Assembly (NCBI GenBank): GCA_010093685.1
Contig: MU006230.1
Coordinates: 329,870 to 393,869 of the forward strand
Origin: Ophiobolus disseminans
Taxonomy: Eukaryota; Ascomycota; Dothideomycetes; Pleosporales; Phaeosphaeriaceae
Reading direction: 5' to 3'
Length of the DNA: 64,000 nt
The notes beneath the pieces are model-generated. The model did no database searches, had not been told where the DNA came from, and was given only the letters and a program-made list of their open reading frames with translations. Made by a program: the position numbers and the translations under genes. Positions 1-12,294 of the stretch are shown here, one piece after another. The first letter of the stretch is position 1. Each line of letters begins with the position of its first letter.

Positions 1-946
1 CTGTCCCGCACTCGCGCCACCACCGGGGAAAAAGCACTCGGCCCTTACGCGCATTCCATAGCACACGCAAAAGCAGGTGTTGCGATCGCTTGCGTCATTC
101 TGGCTGTCATCGCGATCGCAATGCGTCTATATAGTCGCATACAGCTACTCAAAGTCCTTGCGATTGAAGACACATTGTTGGTCCTTGCAACCATCGAATA
201 TCTGGCTTTTGTTGCCTTGAATGTTGACAGCTTCCGCTATGGCTTGTGTAAGCATCAATGGGACATTACGCGCGCCGAGTTATTCCAGATTGCACCACTG
301 ACGTTTGCCGGAGGGATTCTCTTCGGCTCGGCTATGTACACGGCGAAACTCAGCATGCTGTTACAAATCAAGCACATCTTTACGGCTAAGAACAAGAACT
401 CGATGTTCTGGATGTCGTGGTTTTTGATCGGCATAGTCACCTGTGTGTATACATTGAGCCTCGTCATCAGCCTTATCCAGTGTCAGCCCTTGGTAAAGAT
501 ATGGAACCCCTCGGTTGCTGGTGTCTGCCACTTCAGGAAAAAGGGAGGACTTGTGATAGGGATAGTCAGCCTTGTTACCGTTGGGGCTGTCAACCGCGTT
601 ACCGATCTTGCCCTCCTGGCGCTCCCAATCATGGCTGTTTCCAGACTTCAGTTGAACATGACAAAAGCTCGGGGTATGCGCGATCTTTGCTACGGGAATA
701 TTGTGAGTCTTAGATCTGAATTATCAATCAATTGATGGACTCTGAACTAATCTTCAATCCAGGGCGTGCACAGCAAGCGCATGCCGTCTCGGCTATTCCG
801 TTCGCCATCTTCATGAGTCGGACTACTCATTCTCGGCTTGTGTGGCCGGAACATTCACTACAGTCGAGATTGCTGCTGTGATCCTTTGTGGTTGCTTTCC
901 AACGTTTCCACCCATCTTCAGGAACCTTTGGAGAGAACGCAAATAA
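1..946 (+). pseudogene. Fungal rhodopsin-domain membrane protein, 5'-truncated by window, frame-broken
   Basis: The frame is open from base 1, with no ATG before 121, so the true start lies outside the window. Several membrane segments are visible (near 70-125, 290-400, 410-480, 560-650). The last exon encodes ACTASACRLGYSV and VEIAAVILCGCFPTFPP, which fit helices 6-7 of the fungal rhodopsin-domain (Pth11-related) family. An intron runs 703-762 (GTGAGT to CCAG). The exon before it only joins the last exon in frame if one A is removed from the AAAA at 663-666; then MTK continues as LGVCAIFATGIL. As written, the frame is lost there. The frame then stops at TAA 944-946, although plausible hydrophilic coding continues to about 1069, so the TAA may be a second lesion. 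Pseudogene or consensus error cannot be told apart here. Confidence 0.7.
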
Positions 947-2070
947 AGATGGGGGTACGAACTCTCCGAGTCAGTGTCGACCATTCCAAACCTGAAGAAA
1001 AAAAAGAATTCACAAGCGGTGAAAGCCGAGGCGAGGCCAGGCCACGAGACTGGGGAGCTTGCCTAAAATTGCGAACATAAAAAGGATTACAGATCAGCTC
1101 AAAGAGCAGTTTTCTCATCACCTTTGTTCTACCTGTGCAGGCATTGGATGGATATCGAAACCGAGAATTAGGTGTGGTAGTGTAATTATTGAGGGGAGCA
1201 TGGACACACCTCTGTGTCTTTTTGCTACTCCTTGCTGCCGAATAAAATAAAACTTCTTGTGCACTCGACTTTGAGTCAGCCTGATCTGAGATTTCATACT
1301 TTCTTCTACCTGGAAACACACTTATGTATGCCCTTGTCCGAATGTAATGCGATACTAGCCACCTGCAACTGGCGCATCGGATGAAGCCTCGAAGCGGCGC
1401 TGGTTTTTCAATACCCAAAGCCTGCCGTAACGATTTGCACCCTGCCGATTTCGCGAGGTACTCTCTTTCTATTGACCTGGTTGCTCGTAGGACCTCAGTC
1501 GTAGCATACATCTGCTGCTGTGGGCCGTGGTTACGCCCAACATACATGACGCAATAGCAATGCGGCTAGCTGGGAGGAGCCTCCCAGTGTCGGCCAAAAT
1601 TCACCGTTCAACGCACAACGCATCCTAGTCGACCACACTACCAAATCTTGATCGCATGTTCAACATGTACTGAGAGCCACGAATAGAATAGTGTACTCTG
1701 GATGGCTTCACGACACTGGAAAACGAGGCTTGTACACCGGAGGAGCGTCTCAAGATGACTAGGCAGACTCAAATTTTAATTAGTTTTGGTGTCTGCTGAT
1801 ATGAGATTTGCGTGGGCTTGCAATCTTGCGCTAAGAACACTGGTGGCGAGGCTAGATCACATTATGGTTAACGCAATTGGTTGTGTAAAGCGAGATATTC
1901 AACAAGGTTGCCTGTAAAGTGAAACATAGCAAATGGACTCGTTGCCTTGCGCTACAAACTGAAAGACATGATTTGAATGCGTCGATACGATTCGCTGGAT
2001 ATGTAAAATGACGCTAAGTTGCTAGGGAAATAGACGCTGGACATGATGCAGAAGGGAGCCAAACACTGCC
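947..2070. other. Intergenic stretch, no gene seen
   Basis: Apart from the possible tail of the preceding broken gene (to about 1069), I see no supported gene. The longest open frames (for example 918-1547 minus) have no recognisable motifs or introns. Confidence 0.5.
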
Positions 2071-3093
2071 TCAGCATGCTTTCTGCAAGTCCCCACTCAC
2101 GCTAATACCTGGTAGTAACGTGCGTTGCGAGTCAGCGTCGCTCCACCTCTGACCCCTCTCAAAGCTGTCCACGTCTCCTCCGTCTAAATCTTCGACGACA
2201 ACGGTAACGCCGTGCATCTCCACAGCCGTGCTCCGCCATGTCGCCATAACAGCGCTCCAGTACCGCTCCGGCTCCTTCCGGGCGTGTCCTACATGCCCAC
2301 TACCTCCAAAGAGTACTTTGTTGACAGACATACCCATTTGCATCGACTCCTCTGCATGTTCATTGACATCTTGCCAAGCGATGAGTGCATCTTCCTTCGA
2401 GTAAAGATAGCACCGTGGGGCTGTGAGGTCGAAGTGGGTTAGATCGAGGAGCCGTTTTCGAGTCCTCGTGATGACATTATTATTCTTCCCCTTGACGAAG
2501 CGGTACGTGATCCAAATTGCACCCAGCACCGCACTGCCGAAAAATAGCCCAGTGTGTCTGAGTACCGGAATCTGGGGAAGAGACTTGTTGAGTGCATTGC
2601 ATAGACGCAAATAGCGTGGATGGCCTGGTGTGCTATCGAGACACAGAGCAGAGACGGGTAATCTCTTGCCCGTGATGATGTAGTAGGCTTCGGCGAGCTC
2701 GCAAGCCTTGTTGCTCCCGCCCTCTGAGAAGACGTGTAGTAAGATCCCTGCATTACTAGCAAGGAGATACTCAAGGCTAGACATGCGTTCTACTGCGGGT
2801 CTTAAGCGTTCCTGTTTGCGGCGGGAGTTGCGGAAGCAGAGGTCTTTAGTTGTTGTCGCGATGACCATGATGCGTGTGGACGGGAAGAGAGACTGGTATT
2901 TCGAAGTGTACTTGGCAATGTGGCGATTTTGGGCTCCAGTCCAGGTACATAGAAGGACCAGTGATGGTGCTTCTATTTCCTTGGGGGCCGAGTAATCGGG
3001 ACTGTAAATGGTGGAAGGCGTATATTCGTAGGTAGATGGAGCAAGGAGAGTGAAGCCTGTTAAACTCGGCATTGCTGCATCGCGTTTCATCAT
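2071..3093 (-). CDS. DUF829/TMEM53-like alpha/beta-hydrolase-fold protein
   Basis: Single-exon gene of 340 residues starting at ATG 3093; a second ATG at 3072 is also possible. It opens the conserved core with a strand-like LVLLCTWTGAQNRHIAKY segment. A nucleophile-elbow-like HVFSEGGSNKAC lies near residue 120, and a late HVGHARKEPERYW holds a candidate catalytic histidine. This order matches the DUF829/TMEM53 family, whose fungal members are about 300-350 residues. One hydrophobic stretch (LFFGSAVLGAIWITYRFV) near residue 190 could anchor the protein to a membrane; the vertebrate relative TMEM53 sits in the nuclear envelope. The substrate is unknown. The gene stands alone between two gaps of over 1 kb. 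Confidence 0.8.
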   Translation of the reverse strand: MMKRDAAMPSLTGFTLLAPSTYEYTPSTIYSPDYSAPKEIEAPSLVLLCTWTGAQNRHIAKYTSKYQSLFPSTRIMVIATTTKDLCFRNSRRKQERLRPAVERMSSLEYLLASNAGILLHVFSEGGSNKACELAEAYYIITGKRLPVSALCLDSTPGHPRYLRLCNALNKSLPQIPVLRHTGLFFGSAVLGAIWITYRFVKGKNNNVITRTRKRLLDLTHFDLTAPRCYLYSKEDALIAWQDVNEHAEESMQMGMSVNKVLFGGSGHVGHARKEPERYWSAVMATWRSTAVEMHGVTVVVEDLDGGDVDSFERGQRWSDADSQRTLLPGISVSGDLQKAC

Positions 3094-4403
3094 GTTGTCA
3101 AGTGTATGATCCGTTATTGACTCGAGATTGGCTGGGATGTCCTGCGTTACAAGTGGTATGAGATACTGTTGTTCTGTTTTTGTGCTTGAGTCAAGTCTTA
3201 TAAGTTATGAGGAAACGTGAGCGATACCCATCCTACCCCTCCAGTCAACTCAAGCGCTGTGCATTGAACGTGCGGCTGAGCCTCGAAATGCATGTCCATT
3301 GAGGTATACGGCCTTGCCAACAGCCTGGTAATCCCACTACATTGCTATGCATTTCCTTTCTCGTGGAGTTCTCGAAGCCGTGGCGCTTTCACATGCGCTG
3401 ATACTGTTAGATGTGCATCCATTCCCATTCGGTGAACCCACTTTCGTGTTGAACAGCGTCGCCTCGGATTGTTGTTCGTGCATTGGCGCATCTTCCAAGC
3501 CATCTGCAAGGAAGCCACTCTGCTGCAAAGAAGCCAGTACTGCCAACGAACAAGGCTCGTAGCGCCCATCCCGGGTACAGGACGGGTAAGGTGTGGAGCC
3601 ATGGTCCTTCTTCCAGACGTATCGAGTGGCATGGCGTACGCAAAATGGCTTGTGATCGTAGTGGCCGGCTAGAGATACACCGTAAAGTCGAAGCGTGGCT
3701 TGCGCAGCCGCCTTCAAGCTCAAGCTCCACACCGCAATACACACACGTGCACTTGATTGTTGGGGGGTAGTGTGTTATATTATTGGAGCTGGATGCTGCA
3801 TGGCGGGGACTAACAGAACAGGCGTTACCCAGGTTGGCAAGGCTGCAATTCTTATTCGCAGAGCTGAGCGTAGGGCTGATGGCGTGGAGCTGAGTTTCTT
3901 GAGGCGCGAACACCAAATTGTACCACGTCAGCTCTGCCCACCAACGTCCAGACGTCAAATATCGATAGGAAGTGATGTGTGGCACTGTGGCCTACTGGTT
4001 GCGTGCTTGAAATGGCGGACGGCCTGGATTCTGTGCGCTATCTTCGGTTTCGGAAATCCGTTGCAGCTCACCGCATTCCAGGCCATTCAGTGTGCGGAGG
4101 CTGTCTGGACCGAGATGAGCTTGAGAGGCTGTGGTGTCGCTACTCGTAACATTCTTTTCAATGCCAGAATAATAGCCTCTGTGTATGTCTCGTGGTGTGA
4201 CTGATCCCGGACGCTTTTTCCTTTGACCTTCGATTGTCATATTTGGGCGTTTCCTCCCGTGGTTTCGTCAATAGCTAGACATACTTCACTGCAAACCGTC
4301 ATCTTTGGTGGCCTAACATTCATATCTTTCGCCCCCTCCCCCAGCCCCTGTTTCAACGATCTGCCTTTTCGTTCAGGCTTACTTTGTTGGCACCATAGTC
4401 GTC
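3094..4403. other. Intergenic stretch, promoter side of the MFS gene
   Basis: This lies between the divergent DUF829 and MFS genes, so it holds both promoters. Overlapping open frames at 3337-3985 and 3695-4240 lack introns, domains or biased composition, and I treat them as chance. Confidence 0.5.
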
Positions 4404-6558
4404 ATGGCGGCTCGCGGTGCATGTTACATGAATCCTTCACAGCTTCAAGCCTCAGATACCTGGTCATGCTCAGCAAATCGCAACTTCGATCCTTGCAACG
4501 TACAAAGCTACACATCCATGTTAGGAGATGGATCCTACATCCAACCAAAAGGTATGAGTGATTTCCCGACGATATCTTGTGCGGCCGCGCAACTCAGTTA
4601 AATAATCCTACATGTGCTGATATGTGTGTAGTAGACGAAGACAACTCAAGTTTCTTAGCATTGCCCTCCGCAGCTCATTCCTCGCAATCGCTTATCGAGG
4701 CCGAGCAACCCACAAGCATGAAGACAGACATCGAGGCACAAGGCGAGAAGATGGGATCGGAAGTGGATCAAGAATGGACACCAACGAAGAGAGAGTGGTT
4801 GATCATGATCAGTCTTGCTTTCATATCACTCATGGTGGCGCTCGATGCAACGATCCTGGTCACTGTGCTTCCAGTCAGTAAAGTGCTGAAGACATTTAGT
4901 ACAGAGTACTAACATAGAACCGACAGGACATAGCTCACAAGCTAAATGGCACGTCAGCTGAAGCCTTTTGGACTGGTACCAGTTACCTTCTTACCTCCGC
5001 CATCTTTCAGCCCGTCATCGCGTCGATCAGCTCCGTCTTCGGCCGCCAACAACTGCTTGTGGTGTCTCTTGTCTTTTTCACGGTTGGCACAATCCTATGC
5101 TCAGCTGCAACGAACTTTGCCATGATGTTGACCGGTCGTTCTATTCAAGGTATTGGCGGAGGCGGTATTGTTACGCTCACCCAAGTCATCTATTGCGACA
5201 TTGTACCACTTCGGCAGCGATTCAAGTACTTTCCGATGGTACTTGGTGCGTGGTCTATCGGGTCCATCATTGGTCCGGTCCTAGGAGGAGGTACGTGTTC
5301 TAGTGCGCCTGTTAGCATCCTCACGATCACCTTGAATCTACTTCCCAAACGGTCACCCGAACCCAATGATTGTTCAGAGTACACCAGGAACCTCCGAGGT
5401 GTTGTCTTGCAATAGCCATGTGCTGACCATTGCTACTTGTAGTCCTCACCGCGAACACAACATGGCGTTGGTGCTTCCACATCAACTATCCATTCTGCGG
5501 CATCGGTTTTATCGTTGCGTTCCTCTTCGTCCGCCTCAATCGAGTTGCAGAGCTGACTCTCATCCAAAAACTGAAGCATACTGACTGGATTGGAGCATTT
5601 TTGTTTATTGGTGGTATGACAAGTTTCCTCGTCGGCCTATCCTGGGGAGGTATCCAACATCCATGGACGTCCGCCGCCACTCTTGCGCCGATCATCGCGG
5701 GACTCGCTACGTTAGCTGTCTTCACCTGGTGGCAACACTTTACGAAGCCGCATAGCTTGCTTCCCATGTCGATCTTTTACAATTGGAGTGCTGTTGCTGC
5801 TTTCTATTGCGCACTTGTCAATGGATTGATTGTAAGTATTCTTGACGACATAGCCGCGAGAAGCTCCACTGACCTCTAGTCAGCTCTTTACTGCTCTTTA
5901 CTACACGCCTTTCTATCTGATGTCAGTGAGAGGCAGATCCTCTACAGTCGCAGGCAGAGACATACTTCCGTCGCTGTGTCTCTTGATCCCCGGTTCCATA
6001 ATCGTTTCCATTCTCACATCACGCCTCGGACGGTTTCGCTGGGCAATATGGAGCGGTTGGGTGGTCACGACTCTGGCTTGCGGTCTCCAACTCCTCTTCG
6101 GCCTCTACACGAACTGGACTGTGTTCTACGGTATTCTTGCAGTCTTTGGTGTCGGCACGGGCATGGTCCTCACGTCAATCAATGTTGCCACCCAAGCTAT
6201 TTCGAAACCTGAAGACTGCGCGATGGCGGCAAGTATGTATGGTTTCTTTCGCAGTCTCGGCATGCCTTTGGGAGTTGCAGTCGCTGGAACGATCTTCCAG
6301 AACGCCATGTCCGACCACCTTTCCAAGCTTGGCCTACCGACGGAAATCGCCCACGACTCAGAACGATGGGTAATCATTCTCCGGACGATAGAAGACAGTC
6401 CAAGGAGGACAGCCATTCTCGAGTCATATATGAAGGGGTTTGACTCGGTCTTCATTCTGATGACTGGTGTAGCTGCGAGCGCATTATTAGCCAGCATTGT
6501 CATCAGGAAGTTTAGTATGGACAAGTTGTTGATGGCGCAGTTTACGGCGCGACGATGA
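4404..6558 (+). CDS. MFS drug:H+ antiporter-like exporter (14-TM DHA2 type)
   Basis: Five exons: 4404-4551, 4632-4873, 4927-5290, 5443-5831, 5884-6558. Phases agree at all four introns, giving 605 residues. After a hydrophilic N-terminus of about 120 residues come roughly 14 membrane helices. Helix 1 carries ALDATILVTVLPDIAH, helix 4 GRSIQGIGGGG, and helix 5 the antiporter motif GSIIGPVLGG, with R-W-R-W-x-F-x-I-N after it. These are marks of the drug:proton antiporter group of the major facilitator superfamily, probably a plasma-membrane exporter of toxic or self-made small molecules. The start ATG 4404 is chosen because exon 1 splices in phase with a GTATGA...TGTGTGTAG intron; ATG 4622 lies inside that intron. 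The substrate cannot be read from sequence. No biosynthetic cluster lies next to it. Confidence 0.9.
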
Positions 6559-7186
6559 GCCGCTGTGTTGGGTTATGCGTTTCTTTCTGCTCTCATCTTC
6601 TACCCATTACTACCTAGGTAGGCATTTGTAGCTGGCTGAAGAATCATACTACAACAGCTAGTTAGTGTAGATTGCAAAAGTCGCGTGATTTCGTCCACGA
6701 GTTTGCAAATTTTCGCAGACACGGCTATCGGAACTGCCGAGAGTTTCCGCAGCCAGCGTCCGTGCCGCACGTGACACCATGTCTTCATGCCGGCCGTCCC
6801 CACAACATGGGTGACACCCATCCCTGCATTGTCAGCTCACATCGGGATTCATCTCAACAACTTCGCTTCACATATGCAGTCGCGCGGCGCTCCGTTCCCA
6901 CATGTGCACCTTCACGGCACAGCAGCACGGCGCTTATCAAATGCAAGCTCCCCAGTGCTTGCAATAACACGACATGCAACATGATGTGATTGTTGAATCT
7001 GTTTTCGGTCTCCGTGAGAACCAGCTCTATCTGATTTGTCGTACTAACATAATCGTACATATCTATAAAGTATGCTAAGCAGGGGTATCAAAGAAATCGC
7101 AGGAAAATGCTCCATATGCTCGCTGCGAGTGGACATAGTAAAAGGGAAGTACTGGTAGAACTCGGTCATAAATTGTGACCGATGCA
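6559..7186. other. Convergent intergenic spacer
   Basis: It lies between the 3' ends of the MFS and zinc-finger genes. It holds their untranslated tails; I see no gene or repeat. Confidence 0.6.
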
Positions 7187-9174
7187 TCAACTCTGAGTCG
7201 CGTACATGTGTAGCTGGTCATTCATGGACGTTGGGGTGCGGAAGTGTTGAGATTGCGCATGTGACATTGCGTGGTATTGTGGGTGTTGATGTTGTGGATG
7301 TTGGATATGCGCTGCTTGTTGTTGGGAAGAATGGGGATGTTGTTGTTGAGGGACATGTCGCATGCTCATTGCGGCAACAGGGTTCTGAAGCGCAAAGTCC
7401 CCGCTCATATCAGGCTGTCCTTGGCTCATTTGCGAGGATGACCGCATATGAGACGAATGAGGCGAATGTTGCCTGGGAGTGTTCAGACGATTGCCGATTT
7501 TGTGCAATGGCTTCGAGATGATTTGACCAAACGACGGACGCTCGTAGTATTGAGATTCTTCGAATTGTGGAGCAGCGTCAAAGTAGCTTGGGTACCATGA
7601 TCCCAGTGGATTTGCTGGAGGCTTTGGGAGTTCGTTGAAGTCGTCAGTTGGTGTGTTGGGTTGCTGGTGGTGATCCATGACGGGCGTGTGAGAATTTGGT
7701 GGATTCATGGTAGGTGGATGCATTGGGTGCGGTATGTCGGGAATAGCGGGCTGCGCAACGTCAAGAAAATCTCCTGGGTCGAGATCCATGTAGCTAATGC
7801 GACGTCCTGTCGTGTCAACTGCTGGTGACTCGGGTTCGATGAACGGAGACGACCCGCAGTCGTAGTTCGCCATATGTGACGCGGTGTTGCTGACCCGGAG
7901 TAGGGCGGCGTTGATCGAAGCAAGCCGTGATTGAAGCAGGTCATGGTGGTTGGTGTTGCCATTGAGTATCTGCATTCGCTGCTCTCGGGATATCCGGTCA
8001 CTATGGGGAACCGAGTCCCTACTTGGTGTGACGAATCCTAGTGGCAGTTGCTGGTGAACAGACTCGAGCGTTATATCCGCACGAAGACTCATAGCGGTGA
8101 TGAGAACCTCTTCCCGGCTTGGCCGAAGGTCGCAGCATTGAAGCTTTTGCCGAAGGATTCTAGTATTATCCGGACTCCAACAAATGTGCGATCTTGTTTC
8201 CCTTAGTCGTTCGTCTAAGCAGGCGACCAACTCTTTCCAAGTATCATGCAAGGCCTCCTGTCGTATCAGGTTTCGGATGACGTTGGAGTATTTCCATTGT
8301 TCAAAACTTGCTCCGTTCTTCATGTGCTTGGCGACATGGTCGCAGCGTTCATCCCATCCAATGCTAACCTCTTTACACTTATCAAACCCACAGCCAAACA
8401 CTTTCCTGGGTAGAAGAGTGATGCCAATATCAGTCAGAGATGGCAGGGGTCGTCCAGAGTGATACCGCTGATGGTGCTTCACAAAATCCTTCTGCCGGTC
8501 GAAGATGCGATTACATCCAAGAACAATACACGGCCAATCTTCTCCAGTCTCGTGCATTCGCATTTCGTGTTTCTTCCAGTCCGACTTCGCTTTGAAGGTT
8601 TTCAACGACTTCTGTTCGGCACAGTATGTACAAAACATGTACGGCTCTCCAGACTGGCCCTTCTCATCCGGGAATACACTAGGTGAGGCAACGCTAATGT
8701 CATCTGTTGGTGTAAAGCTTGGCTCATGCTTCACTTCGAGTGGACTGCTGACATCTGATGCTGGTGTTAGGAGAGCGGGAACAGGCCGAGTAGGATCAAG
8801 GCCAGCTGGGTAGGAACGCGGTTCTGTCTTCCGCATTCGTGAGCGCGAAGAGTTTGATGAAGCAATTGAAGAAGCCATGCCGCTACTCCCCGATGAGCTT
8901 GAGAATGTAGACGCAATGGAGAGTCGAGATCGCCATGATGAACCAGAAGACGACGAAGAATTCGTGCTACTGGTTGCCGTGGACATGAAAGATGAGGCGA
9001 CAGAGCTACGACCTAGATCATGTCAGCGTAAAAGTCCAACACAGAAGGATCATTAAACATACGCGATTCCATCGTCTGCGCAAACATGCGTTGGATCTCA
9101 TGTGGCTGGTGTCTTGCCAACAATGCCTCAATGTGTCGCATGGACTCCTCCGGGATGTTGAGATTGTCGTCCAT
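7187..9174 (-). CDS. C2H2 zinc-finger protein, probable transcription factor
   Basis: Two exons, 9063-9174 and 7187-9012, give 645 residues. The first exon (starting MDDNLNIPEESMRH) is short and joins through a 50-nt intron (GTATGT...GCTGAC...CTAG) in phase 1. An in-frame TAA just upstream of ATG 9174 supports this start. A Ser-rich stretch follows, then three C2H2-like units at about residues 165-260: FCTYC...H-x4-H, CIVLGC...HHQRYH and FGCGFDKC...HVAKH. A helical middle region comes next and a His/Gln/Pro-rich C-terminus ends the protein. The layout fits fungal transcription regulators with atypical C2H2 fingers. The target genes are unknown. Confidence 0.85.
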
Positions 9175-12100
9175 CTTGGCAAGGTACCGGGGTGATTAGC
9201 TGAGCACACGTATCCGACAGACTGTGCTTGACATGCCGACAAAATCGTCGATAGTTAGACAGCGACTCCAAACGATGGCAAGGACCAGGAAATACACTAG
9301 AAACAGTGTGAATAAAGGTGAGAAGGGATATCCAGGTGTCGCAAGAAACTTAGGGGCGAAGGAGTGGATGAACGTGTGTCCGACCAGGCGTCAGCTGCAG
9401 TTGGTGCGACGGTAGGGTTATATCACATCATCAGCAGATTGCATGCGTCGCGGGGGGCGCGGAATGAGGAAACGTTCTGGAAAAGAGATGGAAGCTTGGA
9501 AGCCGTGTGGAAGGAGCTAAATCTGAGGACGGGTTCGCAAAAGCGCTCGAGCACGCTGTCGACATGACCGGCACCCTTGTTCCACCTCAAAGTTGGGGCA
9601 AGGCTGAGGTTTGCGACAGTTGCCAAGTTCGTCGCCGTTTGATACACACAGGGTCTGCAGAAAGCGCAGAACAGAGGCTCAAGGATGTGGTCAATCGTGG
9701 ACAAGGCCAGCGAACGCTGCGTCCTTTTTGCGCGCGAAAGACGTCTTAAAAGAAGACACTGTTGCGCGGAACGGCCGTCTGAGAACCTGTTGGCAGGCCG
9801 TGTCCGAGCTTGCGGAGCGACACATGCACAGGCCTCGGAGAGCTCTATCCTATCGCGGCCGCGCAAACCCCCATTTGCAGAAGACTTACCCTGCAAGGGG
9901 TTTGGTACCTGGATGACGCATTGCTGGATTACCGCTCAAAGCGTGCTGGTGCATCTCGAGTGACATGCACTCGCAATTTGAAGGGAGCCGTCTTCCTCGT
10001 ACGTCTAGCCGAGTATCGGCGTGGTACGTACGACGAACGGTCTACGAACGCTGGCTTCTGTCGCGAACTGTTGGAGGGCGCTCCAACGAGGCCCTCGCTG
10101 AGCAATCGGCGCTCGAGTCCTGAGCACTCCACGAGTAAGGTAGCGCTGTGGCGTGGTTGCTGACGGGTGAACAGTCCCTCGACATCCGTAGGGCGTCGTA
10201 ACAGCGCGCAAATGACTGCCTGCAACACCCTGCTCCCAAACTCTCGTCATCACAGGAACACGCGACGCTGCGGCGATACTAATCGCAATAACGACTCGCG
10301 CTTGGTTCGCGGCGACTAAACACTGTAGGAGGGCTGCAAGGAGGTGGCAGAAATTCCAGGAGAGGAAGGAGTCGACCGGGTAAACTCGCTGCTACACTTA
10401 TTCGTGCAGTAGTGCGCGATAAGCCTCCCAGGCACCGGCATCGCTTGGTCGAAGATACTGCTAGATCAGAGGCGTGTTTCAAGGCTTGGGACGCTTGCTG
10501 AACATTAATGGTCGGCTTGCCTATGCAAGGTGCTACTCGGGAAGCTGACATGCAGTAGTACCGCGAGAGACACGGATCGGAAACAGTGATGGCGTTCGTG
10601 TCGGAGCAAAGACCGAAGAAAAATGATGGAATGGTGGGTCGAGATCGGTTGCCAATGAGCGTGAGTGCGCGCTGTGTGAAGCGTCCATTTGGCTCGGGGG
10701 TCGTTAGCCCTGTTGCGCATCACGTGCGGCGCTAGCATCACGGGTGTGGAAGTCACCCTGCATGCAATGCCTTCCACATGCTTCCCATTGTGCCTCGGCC
10801 TGTCTCCATCGTCGAAGAAGGCTAGCAGTTCATCGACTGCCCACAATCTTACCGTCTGCCAAATGGAGCAGTACTGTATACGACATGACTTGCGCCGAGG
10901 TCCACGGCATTGAGGTCCTTCCATCCTCATCGTCCAATATAGACGACCCCAGCATGATATGCACCACTCTTCCGTCACAGTAAGGTTCATGCCACTTCGT
11001 CAGGTACCCGTGGATGCATGATATCGTCATTAGCGTTACTTGCCTACGCGTCAAGCAGTATTTCAGTTCAGCGCTCCTCTTGCAACACTTCTCTTTACAC
11101 GACCTTAGAGACATTTCGATCAGTAGCGGAGAACTATTTTCAGACGGTAATGACATTGTATCACTACAAAGCAGACCCACAGCCAAGGGGTCGGAGCAGT
11201 CCAATCATTTAACTTTGATTGACATGGCCTATATATAGGTCCAATATGAAGGGTATCGGTACAATACGCCAAGCAAACTGCCGGCCACAAAAGACGGCAT
11301 GAGAGTAAACTAATGGCAAATGAGGGCTAGTGAGGCGTACCAAACTCTTCCTTATCGTCCAACTTCTAGATCACTTCCTTGGCGACCGACAACGGATGCT
11401 TTGTTGCCGACGGCGACAGATCCTTTGGTATGATATCAACCCGCCAGTACTGTGCGGTGCAGCCGGTATATGCTGCTTTGGAACATGATAGCAATGGCGG
11501 TCTGATCCCGGTGTAAGGATGGAAAGGGTAGCTGACCCTGTTTTGTGCGTTCAATAGTTCCGGGTTGTCCACCGAAGTCGGAACGCTGGAGATAGCCAAA
11601 CCAAATCATGAGGAACGACACAAACGCCATCAGAACGGATCCCGTGATGATTCCAACATGTCGAACGCGATCATCCTGTATACTCACGTAACTGCGCAAA
11701 GGACGGAGAAGAACCTCGCATCTTGGTGGCACGCACCCCGACGTGCATTCCCCTCGATAAGTCGTGAAAGCCTATAACAGATACACTATTCTATCTATAT
11801 ACAGAGAGTTTTAAGAATGTAGAACAGCTTCTCTACACGTGGATGTAGTCGTCAAGCTTGGCCTTTTTCCGGCTTTCACGATTTACCAAGAACATTTGTC
11901 CAACCTACTGAGCTCAGCCTGCTGGATACATAGACGTCGTAATCCAGAACAAGCGAGCGCGAATGTGCTTGCGAAGATCGAACACCTGATCAGTCAGTAG
12001 TAGCTGTAGTTACAGCTCGAAGGTTGAGTGAAATCCTGCCTAATCTCATGTTATTATTGGAGCTTGAAGTCGTAGTCTCACACTATCGTGGAGGCTTTCA

Positions 12101-12294
12101 CTACAGTACAATTGCACCATCATCTGGTGCTTCAGGGATAAGTACTGAGACAATGGTGTGCCAAGTTGAGAACTTCACCAATGCAAATAAGACGAGAATT
12201 CGAACGTGAAGAACACTTCTCATGAAGTGGCTATCGTCTCATCATTGCGTAATGCAGCACTTCTTCACTTTTCTTCCTCGCGACATTCTCGTAA
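9175..12294. other. 3.1-kb stretch without a recognisable gene
   Basis: It contains many overlapping short open frames on both strands, none with a domain. The only one with any character is 11436-11732 minus (98 residues), with one clear hydrophobic helix (VGIITGSVLMAFVSFLMIWF) and an amphipathic tail; it could be a small membrane protein or an exon of a lost gene. No transposon ends or terminal repeats were seen. Confidence 0.4.

Noticed and set aside
918..1547. 209-residue minus-strand frame
   Set aside because: No motif, no intron, and it overlaps the rhodopsin-domain gene on the other strand.
3337..4240. Cluster of overlapping frames on both strands
   Set aside because: All six frames are moderately open, which fits base composition; no domain or splice structure.
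10505..11204. Two minus-strand frames of 161 and 124 residues
   Set aside because: Cys/His/Arg-rich random-looking composition; no family resemblance.
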